Below are positions 48,428 to 60,428 of a stretch of 64,000 bases of DNA, piece after piece. Under the pieces are notes generated by a model, which had not been told where the DNA came from, did not search any database, and was given only the letters and a program-made list of their open reading frames with translations. The stretch is from Trichuris trichiura (Eukaryota > Nematoda > Enoplea > Trichinellida > Trichuridae). The stretch's first letter is position 1. Every line of letters starts with the position of its first letter. Made by a program: the position numbers and the translations under genes. The stretch spans positions 722,510 through 786,509 of the forward strand of contig JBAJFE010000027.1 of assembly GCA_037903355.1 (NCBI GenBank). The letters are read 5' to 3'.

Positions 48428-51400
48428 TTTATTAATAGAGGTTTATTAATAAAAGTCTATTCAACGGGACACGAAAAATCCGTACAACAAGAAACCAAAC
48501 AATGAAATTATTTAGTCCCGTACGAAGACACTATATCTTCAATGCAACTCTGTTTAGAAAGTCGACCAAGGGAGAGCATTAGGAAACTTTCGGCTTCTAT
48601 TGCACTTTAACTTTATGCTTTGAGATTTCTCTTAGCTATGTTTTTAAGCCGTTTCTAAGGATGCTCTGCGGAAATTTCTTCAAAAAGTTGCTAAAGCCAG
48701 TGGAAACAGCAACCGTTGTTGCGAGGAATTCCGGGACTTGCTTAACAGGTGTGTTCTTCACGTTCTGTGAGCGCCTCTTAATCAGCTCCCCCGCAGAGTT
48801 TACCTGTTTGATGATGAACCATGCGAATCGCCCAGTGTTTTCTTAAATATTAACCACGACGCTCTGCGAAAGGCCATTTTTTTGTTCGGTGATATCAAAA
48901 TAGATGAACATTTTAAGGTAAAGTGACAATGCAACTTAGGCAGAAGTATATTTTTAAAGTGACAATGCAACTTAGTGCAGAAGTATATTATTGTTCCATT
49001 TAGGCTCCATGCACCCTACCTTACGCGCGTGAAAATTATGGTGAGGAAGAGTATCTGCACGGTCTTTTGGGAAAGAAGGGACTGCCTTTTTCCGATACTG
49101 TATATCGTTTTGGATGTCTATTTTTTTCAGTTAGTTGTGATTTGCTTAGCTTTCCATGCGTCGTCCTTGCCCTTTGTCAGATCCAGACAGTTTAGCCTCG
49201 TGTAGAAGTCTTACGGCTAACTTAAGCGACGAAGAGGAGAAACTCACTGGGACACTTGCAGGCAGTTCCTGCTCGACGCATTCCGTTTCTTGGCAGCTGA
49301 AGCGTAGGAATGATCTGCACAGTTGGCTGGATTATATCAAGAATAACGCAGAAATGGAGCCATCCATCGTTTTAAAGTAGCTTCATATTGGGAGAGGTAG
49401 ATTTTATTCTTGTAACTCCTTAATCAGCTTGTAGCCCTTCTATGATTTAGGGTGGAAGCAATGTTTTACGTGCTGCAACAGAAACGAGGATCGAAAGTGA
49501 CCTACGCTCACTTGCTTTGGTAAGAAGACGATTTATGTACTTCTCTTTGAGCACATAAGGTGTCTTTACCGGATCATAAACCTTCATGAGGCGGAACGTT
49601 ATTTACAGAGATAGTCTTGTTGGAACTTTAGTAAAGCTTCAGCTTTCGGGCGTTTCACCTTCACTCCTCTTCAGCGGCTGAACTATAAAAGTACAGTTGA
49701 ACTTCCGTAAGTTGACTAGCCAAGAGGCGGAAGAAAACTAGTCAGCATAAGGAGGTTGTTGGTATAACGGGGACCGACTGAATAGATTAGTATCTGTACG
49801 CGTTTTTTCTGCTGCACAGCGGCTCTTTTATAGCCAGGTGCGTACAAATAACCTTGCAGAATCATATAGAGTCAGTTGACGTATAACGCGCGTTCATATA
49901 ACGCGTTTTCGGTCATACTCGATTTTGAAATCGTTGCACTTTCTCACATAACGCGATTCTGTTTCCGTTCTTACGCGAATTTGCCAGCTGGAAAGCGTGG
50001 GCGTGTGGCAAAGTCTCTCCCTGTTTTCATCCACCGAGAGCAAACAAAGGCCGCGCTGTTAGCTTATGCGCGTTCCGCGGTCACGAACAAGCGAAATGTG
50101 ACAAAAACCTTTAGGATTCTTATCACAAGTAGTGTCCGACACAGCAGTGCACCCTGCAATATGCATACTCAAACAGGCTATTGATCGGTATTCATATTCG
50201 GTGGAATAATTTGCGCTTGCAGGAACATCTGCACAGACGATGCTTCCATTTTCAATTCTCCCGAAGCGCAGGCATCGCAGAGCTTTTCCAGTGAGTCGTA
50301 GTACGCTTGCACAGAATCTGGAAAGCATTCACACCGTCTGATTGCGAGCACAGTTCGTAAGTATTTTGTCTGATTCCGCTATCTGAGGATAGTATCTGAA
50401 AATGTCTAAGCTTCCTGATTCGAAGTCACCTGGTAGTGGTGGAAAAAGAAAGGCGCTGACTGTTGGAGAGAAGTTTGAGATACTAAAACGGTATGAACTC
50501 AATGAGACGACACGTGATATCGTCAAAGCTACCGGCATGAGAAAAATCAACCTGGCGGACCATTAGGAGCAATGCAGAAAAAACTAAACAGACTTGCGTA
50601 AGCGGTACCAGTTGAGGTATTGCGATGTCAATAAAAACAAGGCCTAAGATACTGGAAGAAATGGAAAAACTACTCAGCATTTGGATCGAAACTCAAACGA
50701 CGAAAAGAATAGGAACAACGTTTTCACCATAAGACAAAAAGCAGTTGCCATTTACGAAGACCTTAAGAAACAGTCTACAAATCCTCCTGAAATTCCTCCA
50801 TTTACTGCTAGTGGTGGTTGGTTCTGCAGTTTCAAGAATCGATACTGTTTTTACAATGTTCGTCTCTGTGGCGAAGCAGGAAGCGCGGACGTCGATGGCG
50901 TGCAAACTTTTCTAACAGAAGTACAAGCCTTGGTCAAAGAAAAGGTGACCACCGAGGAGCTGTAGAAACTTTCTGTAGCATCGGAAGCAGAAGGAAGAGA
51001 AGAGGATGAAAATCAGAAAGTTCCTCCGCGACAAATGACCACTGCTGAGCTTTCAGATACCCTGAAGACTATTGAACAGCGTTTACCATGGCTCGAAGAC
51101 AATGATTGTAATGCAGAACGCAGCGGGAAAACCCCAAGAGGTATCCGATCTTGTATGGAGCCATACAAGCAGCTGCTGTACGAAAGAAGTACATGTTCGA
51201 AAAAAAACTCGAATTCTACTTTACTACAATGAAGAAACATTGTGACGATGAGGAAGCGCTACCTTCTGCATCTAATAGGACCTCAGTTGGCCCGTAACAA
51301 AGGATAGTGAGATTAAAAAAGTGAGTTCAACGGAACTCCGTTCTTTCCTGGTTATGAGGTCGTTTATTTTAGTACTTAGAGGGACTCTTTCCACAAGCTA

Positions 51401-51493
51401 AAGACGCAAGCACGCCGCTCGTGAAAGCCAGTTTGAACTCTCCTCGCTGTAAAGAGTTCTATCATAAAAGCTCTGCCGTTAACGTATGTATTT

Positions 51494-51649
51494 TGTGCTT
51501 GTTCGTCCGAGCCTTTAATCAGTAACAACGCATAAACATCCAACAATTAGGTCAGTAATCGGACCCCGTCTGATAAAACTGCACTACTATAAATCAAGTG
51601 GGCAACAATGGTCCGCGGGGTTCAGACGCGTGGTCCTTCGGACACAACA
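51494..51649 (-). repeat. Gypsy-2 3' LTR
   Basis: This 156-bp LTR is about 97 per cent identical to 55931-56086 by eye. A purine-rich run on the minus strand (GGGCGGACGGG, 51650-51660) lies directly before it and is the likely polypurine tract. Confidence 0.9.
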
Positions 51650-51815
51650 CCCGTCCGCCCTAAGTGAAATAATCATCTAAGTACTTGGGACGCCGAATTC
51701 TGTGTACTGCTCTCTCTTCAGGGACTGCTCCATGTTCCAGCGTTTGTTCCTTGTTGGGCGTTGGCAACTGAACAGGCGGTGCCTGATCCGTGAGCGTGCT
51801 ACTGTCTGTCTGTCC

Positions 51816-54800
51816 TTACGTCTCTTCCAAAGTATTTGGGCATGATCTTTCGCCCTCTTCGTTGGGTGCTACGGTGTCATCAATTGGGGAAGGGAAACAG
51901 GCGCCGCGTATGGTCTCATCAACCACAGGGCTGGGTGGTGCTTCTCCTGTTCTTCTACTTCGCAGATGATCAATGGACCGACGTACGCGTAAGTCTTCCT
52001 CTGCGAGTTCCACTCAGAACGACCGTGGGGATATTACTGCCTGTATAACTCCGGTTACCCACTTTGTCGAGCAATGTGGGTGGAAATCACGGGCCCACAC
52101 CCGGTCTCCCTCCTTGAAGGTCCGGTGCTTCTGCGTTGCTTCTACTTCCAGGTTAACGGCATTCTCCTGCTGTATTCTTACGGATGCCTCTGAGGAGTCA
52201 GGATGCAAGTTACCTAATAGTGACCTTGGGCGCCGTCGAAGGAGTATCTCGGCTGGCGAAAGAGCCGTCGCTGAGTGGGGCGTCAATCTGTAGTTAAACA
52301 GGAATCGACTAAGTGTGATTCCCCATTTATCCGGCTTCATCGCCCTAAGGGCTTCTTTTGTTGTTTGCACAACTCGTTCCACCAACCCATTAGAAGACGG
52401 ATGGTAAGGAGCCACCTTGAGGAACGTAATCCGATTTGCTGCGCAGAATTCTCGGAAGTTGGTTGAATCAAATGAAGCTGCATTGTCAGTTACCACAACA
52501 TCCGGCAGTCCATGCGTTGCGAATAACCTGGCCAAGTGATGGATTACCTCTTTAGATTCCATTGAAACCACTTGCTGAACATCTAGCCATTTCGAGTGTG
52601 AGTCTATGACCAATAGATACATTTTGCCCCGAAATGGAACCGCAAAGTCCATATGCAAGCGCGACCATGGCCGCGGCGTCCAGTTCCAAATTCGTGGTGG
52701 GGCTTTAGGCGGATTATTCCGATGCACTTGGCAGTCCACACAATTTGCCACTCGATGTTCAATGTCTTCATCAATTTGCGGCCACCACACATAACTACGT
52801 GCCAACGCCTTCATGCGCACCATTCCTGGGTGGGCATGATGGAGCACTTCCAAGATGTTCTTTTGTAGTCGTTCCGGAATAACGACTCGTGTCCCCCATA
52901 ACAGGCAATTTCGGACTACAGCTAGTTCATGACGACGCCTGTTGAACGGTATAAATTGGTCCCCCTGCATTTTTTCTGGCCCACCATACAGTACCCAACG
53001 GTGAACACGAGAGAGAACTGGGTCCTTTCGGGTCAGTTCAGCCACCTTCTTAGCGTCCAACAGTGTCACGTCGTCAGCTCCCTCTTTCCCTTCTACTCCC
53101 ATCATCAGACTGTCAGCGAAAAGGGGAGCCTTGACGAACTGTTCCCCCGGTGTGCTAAGGTTTTCTTGGTCAGTTGGCAATGGAACTTTGCTTAGCCCAT
53201 CTGCATTGCCCATTGACTTGCCACATCGGTATAGTAGCTCCATGTCATATGCAGATAAAAATAACCGCCATCTTAACATGCGTGTTGCCATTACCGTAGG
53301 CGTTGGTTTATTTGTGGCTAACAGTCCAAGCAGCGGTTTGTGGTCAGTTACCGCTGTGAAGCGACGACCAAATAAGTATTGGTGGAACTTTTTAACTCCA
53401 AACATTAGAGCCAATGCTTCCTTATCGATTTGACCATAATTTCGTTCAGCTTTCGTCATTGTTCGTGAGCCATAAGCTACGACTTTCTCTTGGCCATCTT
53501 CAACTTGACTAAGCACCGCTCCTAGTCCGTATTCTGAGGCGTCACAGGCTAAAACAAGCGGCTTAGATCCATTAAAGTGGGCTAGTATTGATTCTGCGGT
53601 TAGCAAACGTTTAGCCATTTCGAATGCATCCTGCTCCTTTTCTCCCCAGTGCCATCTTGAACTTGCTGTCGCGTCAAGAAGTCGCTGCAGCGGCTCCAGC
53701 ACCGTTGCCTTTCTTGATAGGAAAACTGCGTAAAAATTAAGCAGTCCTAAAAAACCTTGTAATGGCTTCACATTCTTCGGCGGGGGCGCCTCTTTGATCG
53801 CCTTTAGTTTTTCTTCCGTCGGGCAAATACCTTTTTTAGTCATTCGGAACCCAAGGAATTCCATTTCTACAGCGGCAAAACAACATTTTTCTTTCTTCAG
53901 TCGCAACCCGTTGGCGGCCAGTACTTGAAGCACCTGGGTCAAACGCTGGTTATGTTCTTGCTCCGTTCGGCCTGTTATTAAAATATCGTCGAGGTAGGGT
54001 TTAACGCCGGGAATACCTTGCAGCAGCGTTTCCATAAGTCTTTGAAAAATTCCTGGCGCTACATTTACTCCAAACGGCAGACGGTTCATCCGGCGTAACC
54101 CTTTGGGCGTCGTAAGAGTAAGCAACTCCGCGAATTCTTCATCCAATGTCAATTGTTGATATGCTTCTGCTAAGTCCAGCTTAGAGAACCACTGTCCTCC
54201 AGAGAGGACATTCAGCATTTCTGGCACAGTCGGTATCGGGTAAACATCCTTTCTCGTAACAGGGTTAACTGACGCACTATAATCACCGCAAATCCGTATT
54301 CCGCCATCTTTCTTCAATACCGTAACAATCGGGGAGGCCCATTCGGACCACAAAACCGGCCGAAGACTGCCACGTTTATCAAGCCTCTCAATTTCCTGCT
54401 TGACTCGCTCCGTCAGAGCAAATGGAATAGGACGGCATTTCAGGAACCGTGGCCTACCCCCTGGTATTAAGTCAATGTGGAAGGGTGGGCCCTTTTATTG
54501 TCCCAAATCAGGTTGGAAAACCTCGGAATACTTCTCTATTATCCGTTGCCACCCATCATTAGCCGTCACGTAGGGCAAGGTCACGGAAAGTTGATAAGAA
54601 GGTACGCTGATAGCGATGTTAAATGAACGGAACCAAGCTCGGCCCAGTAGCGGTCGACCGCCATTGCGCATTACAAACAACTCTAGGTTACACTTGACGC
54701 TTTTAAACTGCACTGCTGCCTGGAAAGATCCCTGTATCGTCATCCGTTCTTGTGACCAGGTTCTAATTTTCAACGAAGACCTCTTCAGTCCAGGGAGACT

Positions 54801-55895
54801 TCCCTTCCACAAACGGTGAAGCAACTCTTCGCTGATCAAGGTCAATGCAGAATCACTGTCCACTTCAAATTCTATCAGTACTCCATTTACTATCATCGAT
54901 AAAACTGTTGGCGGTCCCACTGATTGGTCCGGAGCCATTGCATTTACTTTAAACGCACTAACTCGAACGTGTTCTGAGGGCTGGTCATCTTCTGAGTCTG
55001 ATGGTGACTGCCATTCCTGTGATGGTGACCGTGCCATTGCGTGGACCCTCCTCCTTGAGCGGTTGACCGTTCGATAGTCTAACGATTCGTCTGTGGGGTT
55101 CGCGTTCGTCCTGGGCAAGCCGTTACGGCATACCCTACTGATATGTCCTTTCTTATGGCACCGATGGCAACACAATTCTTTGAAACGACATAAGTCTGGG
55201 GAATGGCCTTTATTGTTGCATCGCCAACAATTGGCACGCCCAACTGCGGGCTGCTTGCTTGTCCTGGTTTGATGTTCTTTATCAACTGCGCAGAATGTGG
55301 CCTGCGGCAGTAAGGCAGAGTGTTTATCCATCAGATTCGACTGTTCAACCGCCGCCTCACCAGCCAGGGCGGCATTGTAAAGTTCCTTGAGAGAAATCTT
55401 CTTCCCGCGCAGTATACGACGCCGCGTTTTTGTGTCTGCCATCCCGATTAAGAATTGATCAAGTATTCGCAAATCAGCTTGATCAGTAACGGTAGGCGCC
55501 GCTTCGAACTGACTTCGTCGAGCTAGGTGTCGCAAACTTGCCAAAAAGTTCGATACAGACTCCGCGGGCCGCTGCTTCCTAGCATAGAATTCTGCCCTGG
55601 CAGGATATATGCCCGGAACAGGGTCGAATCTTGCTCGTACTGTTTCCGTTAGTTGTTCCATTGTTTTAGTACCTGGCTTGTCAGGTGCAACGGCTTCCTT
55701 CATAAGCCGATACAGCTCTGGACCTCCGTAAGTGAAGAGCAGTCCACACCGACGTTCTTCAGAGATGCTGTTAGCATCAGCGAAAAACTGGAATCGCTCC
55801 AGCCAGTCCTCCCAACCGTCAACACCAGTACTTACGTTAAAGGGCTCCAAGTTGCCGTGGTGGGCAGTTGTCATGGCTGAACTGGGTCTGGTCAA
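51816..55895 (-). pseudogene. Gypsy-2 gag-pol, two in-frame stops
   Basis: A single frame of 1360 codons starts at 55895. Gag has two CCHC knuckles (CWRCNNKGHSPDLC and CHRCHKKGHISRVC). The protease site reads FEVDSDSALTLIS, with Asp where the family has Gly after D-S/T. A TAA at 54495 (codon 467) cuts the frame before RT. RT follows with ICGDYSASVNPV and the active site YLDDILITG, then RNase H (LACDASEYGLGAVL), the HHCC finger (HHAHPGM, CVDC) and integrase (HMDFAVPF, TDNAASF, LVERVVQ). A TGA at 52014 (codon 1294) separates the last 66 codons (VELAEEDLRVRRSIDHLRSR). All pieces are in the same frame. It differs clearly from Gypsy-1 in LTR, RT motif and two knuckles instead of one. Confidence 0.92.
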
Positions 55896-55930
55896 GCGTT
55901 AGAGATCTGCTACCTCGTCGCCAATTATTA

Positions 55931-56086
55931 TGTGCTTGTTCGTCCGAGCCTTTAATCAGTAACAACGCATAAACATCCAACAATTAGGTCAGTAATCGGC
56001 CCTCGTCTGATAAAACTGCACTACTATAAATCAAGTGGGCAACAATGCTCCGCGGGGATCAGACGCGTGGTCCTTCGGACACAACA
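55931..56086 (-). repeat. Gypsy-2 5' LTR
   Basis: This is the 156-bp partner of 51494-51649. On the minus strand it is followed by TAATAATTGGCGACGAGG (55913-55930), where TGGCGACGAGG fits a tRNA primer binding site. Confidence 0.9.
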
Positions 56087-57321
56087 GTATGATCGCCGTA
56101 AAAGACGATGTTTTTCAGACCCCGTGTAAGAGGATCCATACATCAGTGTGCCTTACGTTAGAACAAGTAGCTCAGGTACATCATAACTCCTGTTTCTACC
56201 CAGCTTATTTAAGATATCTCTGCGTTGTTGTTTACAAGTAAACAATCCTTTTGACGCTTTGAACCAAATCGCAATTTTCCTATACTTTACATGTCTCCTA
56301 TAACGCGATTTCATATAACCCCACATTTTTCAGGATTTTTAACTGACCAAACGCTCGCGTTATCCGAGAACTGACTGTATCTGTAGTAGGATGAATATGT
56401 CGCTGAAGTCGCAGTCAAAGCTGACTTGTGCTGTTCTGGTTTTGAACTTCAGTGTATGCAAACATTGATAAAGAATCCTCTCTTTCTCCTCTTGTACGTT
56501 TCAACGGTTTTAAAGGAACGTTTCTTTGGAAAAAGATATGTTCCAGGCTGGCAAGCAGACCGAGCGCGATGCAACAACAGTTTAATGACAGAAGCAGCCC
56601 AGCAGAGCAAGCAGCTGATCTGAACGGGCACAAGCAAACAGGGTGAGAGAACAGTGCAGAAAAGAGAAACGCATTTCTCATCTCCGCGTGTACTATGCAA
56701 ATTCCTGCTATGCAGTGACTAATGACCTGAAAGTAGATCGTTACCTTCCTGTGCCGTGACGCACTCTTATTGACGTGTGTTCGGCGGCTATTTTCTAGCA
56801 CATTTCCTTTTGGTTGGCTAGAATACGTACGCGTTTTAAAGCATTTCTTTGGTTTTGTCTCCCATTCTTTCGTTCCTTTCGTACCTTAAGTCAGTGCCAG
56901 GAAGGTCGGATTTCATTCTCGAGAACTACTATCGTCAACATATAACAGCTCTTGAGCTGTCATTGTTCAAGATCGCCTGCGCTAAACAGAACGCAAAGCT
57001 CAATACGGAAGCTGTAAGCGATTCCTATGTGCCCATAATTTTATTTCGTTGTATTGCTCAACCCAGGTGAAGAAAGATGTACATCGGTCCTTTACCCAAC
57101 AAGTATGCTACTTGCGTCAACGGGGGCAGCAACTTATCGATCACGTTGAAACAATATCAAACCTGAAGAACCACAACTTGTCCCAACAGGAGTGCCTCCT
57201 CCAACAGAAGTTTGGTAAACTTGCCAGTAGAACTAATGCAACTCGGTGTTTGGTTTCTTTTTGTACGGATTTTTCCTGTCCCGTTGAATAGACTTTTATT
57301 AATAAACTTTATTAATAACCT

Positions 57322-57363
57322 CTCCGGAGCTTTCGGGTCATTCGTGACCCGTCATCAGCGGTC
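57322..57363 (-). ncRNA. Hammerhead ribozyme motif, PLE copy 5 left arm
   Basis: This is identical in its core to the copy 1 left-arm motif: GACCG, CTGATGA, stem II CGGGTC/GACCC, GAAA, GCTC, CGGAG. It is among the best-preserved motifs in the window. Confidence 0.75.
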
Positions 57364-57588
57364 ATAAGTTGTAGGTATGCTTTTTGGCAGCGAATGCCAT
57401 CTGTCGTTTCTGTGGATTTTAAAGCGGGCATTTTTTAAAGTTTTCCGTTGGTAGGTTCTTGCATTTGAGTCTGTCAGCGCAATTCTTTTCCTTGTTCCGT
57501 ATGTCTTCTAGATTTGTCTTTTCATATTGCATTCATTTTTCTTCTTCTTTCTTTCTTCTTCTTCTTCCTTTTCTTTTTCTTTTTAATT

Positions 57589-59720
57589 TCATTTGTTGAG
57601 TGTGCAACAATTATACCGCGTCACAATATTTGTCCAAATCCCACTTATGTCCACTCCTTGATCGCGGTTATAGGTCGTATTATGTCTAATATATAGTGCT
57701 TCTTTAATCCTTCTTAACCGTAAATTGTTTTCGTAACATAGAACTTTTGGATGGAGTGGTTGGGTACATTGCGTCACGTGGTCCACTACAGCAGAGGCTT
57801 GTTTGGCTTTTTCCATTGTAATTTTGGGCCCGCGATTGGTCTGCCTCGCTGTGTGGTTAGATTGGTACCATTGTTGAGTACGGCTTTCGCGTTATTGTAA
57901 CTTGTGAGCCTTTTTAACTGTTCCTTAAATCTATGCTCTAGGGCGTTTCCCGTTTCACCAATATAAATCCCTGAGCAAGAACATTCAACCGCGTATATTA
58001 ATCCTGTCTTTTTGTTTGTGGGGATTTTGGTTTGTCTGTGCGGAGAATTGCCCTGAGGTTGGGCGAACTCTTGAAAAAGACTCTGAAGCCTAATCTTTTC
58101 CCTAATTGGATAATCTTTTCACCTAAACTTGCCAAATAAGGAATAACCAGACAAGTGTCGTGCGGAGTGTTTTGCTTTGGAAACTGACGTGTGCGAAGCC
58201 TGTGGTTGAACACTTGGTTGATAAAGGATTTAGGATACCCGTTTTTGTAGACGATTTTTCAATGTAGTTAATTTCTGCTGGAGATATTCGGACTGCATAA
58301 ATTGAATGCTCTGTCTATCATTCCGGAGAGGATACCACGCATTACTGAGCGTGGATGATGCGATGAGAAATTAAGGTATTGGCCAGTGTGTGTTGATTTT
58401 CTGTAAACTCTGGTTTTTAGTCCTTGATTAGTGCGAATAATTAGTGTGTCAAGGAAGGGGAGGGTTCGATTTGATTCTTTCTCCATTGTGAAAACGATTT
58501 GATTGGGGCAAACGCTATTAAGAAATTCTAGAAACTGTTGTTCCTTTCCATCTTTGATAATTACGAAGATGTCATCTACGTATCTTTTGAATAGTCGTGG
58601 GGCTATTTGCCTGTCTACCGTTTTCAACATTTGTCTTTCAAAACTCTCCATGAATATTTCGGCCAGGATAGGAGATAGTGGGTTTCCCATAGGGACACCG
58701 TTAGATTGTTTGTAGAACTTATTATCAAACATGAAGTAGTTGCTTTCTTGCATGCAGAATATACCAACTTGACAATGTGGAAAGGATTTAACTTGGTTCT
58801 GGTGAACAAATTTGTCTCTGTATTGAGGAGATTGTATAGTGTATCGAGAGTTTTTGAAATCGGAATGCTAGGGAATAAATCTTTTACATCCTTGCCAACT
58901 AAGATTTCGTCCGGTTCTAGATGGTATTCTCGTATTTCGTTGACGAAGGTGTTACTATTTTTGACGAAGGACGGTTGTTTGCCAGTTAGTGGTTTGATCA
59001 CCTTTTTCAAATATCGGCTGAGCTCTCTTGTGGGGCTGTCAATTGTAGAAACTATTGGTCTTAGTGGGACCTGCGGTTTGTGCACTTTAGGCAGGCGGTA
59101 GAGCTGAGGGGGTCTGTAATTTGATGTGAACCTAAGATGCTTTGCTATCTTGATGATTTCTGCTTCGTTGGTTTCTGTGCCGTATGTCATGAGAAGGGAA
59201 CGAAGATTTTTCCGTGACAATTCCGTAGGGTCATTGGGCAAAGGTGTATAACTGTCAGTGTTCAAGATAGTCATCATTTTTTCCTTGTAGGTGGTTCTAT
59301 CGAGTAGGACAATTCTATTGCCTTTTTCTGCTGTAGCTATAATTCTATCAGGCTGCCTTTTAAGTCGGTTTCCGTTTAAGCAGTTGACTTCATATCGGCT
59401 TAAGTTTGTGGTGGTGTTGAAGCGGTGATCTAGGATTAGGGTAGATTAATACCTCTTGATCTGCGTGGCTTTCTGTGGATCAACTGAAGATAGGCTTTCT
59501 TCAACCGAGGCAATGATGTCAAGAAGGGGTGGCTGTTTAGGAGTTTGTACAAAGCTCAGTCCTTTTCTCAGGATAGTTTTCTCACTTTCGTCTAGAGCTA
59601 AGGAGCTGAGATATTATTACCTTTGTGTTTAGGTCTGAACCTCTGGTTAGTTGCGGAGGACTTCTGTAGTAGTTTCGAGCAGTCGTCGGCAACCTGACCT
59701 GAAGGCAGATTTCAGATGTT
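57589..59720 (-). pseudogene. PLE copy 5 RT / GIY-YIG endonuclease, broken
   Basis: The N-terminal part is damaged (59776-59582 and neighbouring frames). RT is open at 59277-58624 (YRLPKVHKP, GKDVKDLFPS). A one-base loss near 58762 shifts it to 58753-58268, where NGVPMGNPLSP and the intact active site YVDDIFVI lie. Further shifts follow before the thumb (58213-57998) and the GIY-YIG end (57816-57589). The plus-strand mirror in the right arm is 59716-60087. Confidence 0.9.
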
Positions 59721-60385
59721 TTTTTTTTACCACTTATTTCTGCGATATGCAAACTGTTTTTTGGCGAAGTCCACATGGCACATTGGTGAATCGGGAAACA
59801 CCCTAGAGCATAGATTTAACGAACACTTGAAAAAGCTCACAAGTTACAATAACGCGAAAGCCATACTCAACAATGGTGCCAATCTACCCACACAGCGGGG
59901 CAGACCAATCGCGGACCCAAAAATTACAATGGAAAAAGCCACACAAGCCTCTGCTGTAGTGGAATACGCGACGCTAACTAGCCAACCGCTTCATCCAAAA
60001 GTTCTATGTTACGAAAACAATTTACGGTTAACAAGGATTAAAGAAGCACTATATATTAGACATAATACGACCTATAACCGCGATTAAGGAGTGGACGTAA
60101 GTGGGATTTGGACAAATATTGTGACGCGGTATAATTGTTGCACACTCAACAAATGAAATAAAAAAGTAAAAGAAAAAGAAAAAGGAAGAAGAGGAAAGAA
60201 AGAAGAAGAAAAATGAATGCAATCTAAAAAGACAAATCTAGAAGACATACGGAACAAGGAAAGGAATTGCGCTGACAGACTCAAATGCAAGAACCTACCG
60301 ACGAAAAATTTTAAAAAATGCCCGCTTTAAAATCCACAGAAACGGCAGATGGCATTCGCTGCCAAAAACCATACCTACAACTTAT

Positions 60386-60428
60386 GACCGCTGATGACGA
60401 GTGACGAATGACCCGGAAGCTCCGGAGA
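60386..60428 (+). ncRNA. Hammerhead-like motif, PLE copy 5 right arm
   Basis: CTGATGA and stem I remain, but the GAAA box reads GGAA and stem II is weakened (CGAGTG against GACCC). It is likely inactive. Confidence 0.5.

Larger units (their letters stand above)
45256..48540 (-). mobile_element. PLE copy 4
   Basis: Target duplication: aatgcaactctgt at 45243-45255 and again at 48541-48553, identical to one another and sharing a C-to-T-type variant (tctgt) not seen in other units. The arms run from 45256 to about 45970 and from about 47780 to 48500, with a tail of about 40 nt. It is in the same intron site as the other copies. Confidence 0.9.
44899..49519 (+). pseudogene. NCOA4-like gene fragment, copy 4
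   Basis: Exons by homology are 44899-45021, 45075-45222, 48649-48748, 48797-48917, 49004-about 49099, about 49181-49396 and 49451-49519. The first donor is GC, as in copy 2, and the third exon reads CCEEFRDLLN, also as in copy 2. The sixth exon is 216 nt instead of 215 and its frame ends early (MEPSIVLK). A 35-bp direct duplication follows the fourth exon (48920-48990). The first four exons stay open. Confidence 0.52.
51489..56086 (-). mobile_element. Gypsy-2: Ty3/gypsy LTR retrotransposon
   Basis: Two 156-bp LTRs lie at 51494-51649 and 55931-56086, with TGTGCTTG and GACACAACA ends on the plus strand. They differ at about four or five positions (for example ggacccc against ggccctc), so the insertion is older than Gypsy-1. 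The target duplication GTATG lies at 51484-51488 and 56087-56091 if the five bases tattt at 51489-51493 are counted as element end. The order gag, protease, RT, RNase H, integrase is of the Ty3/gypsy type. It is nested in Tigger-D copy 5. Confidence 0.93.
49869..56377 (+). mobile_element. Tigger-D copy 5, interrupted by Gypsy-2
   Basis: The left part is 49869-51488 and the right part 56087-56377; without Gypsy-2 it is about 1.9 kb. Coding remnants include ALTVGEKFEILKRYELNETT near 50455, the segment 50681-50965 (GWFCSFKNRYCFYNVRLCGE), and the tail near 51035-51295. A stop follows TTEEL, and the DDE domain is missing. Confidence 0.88.
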
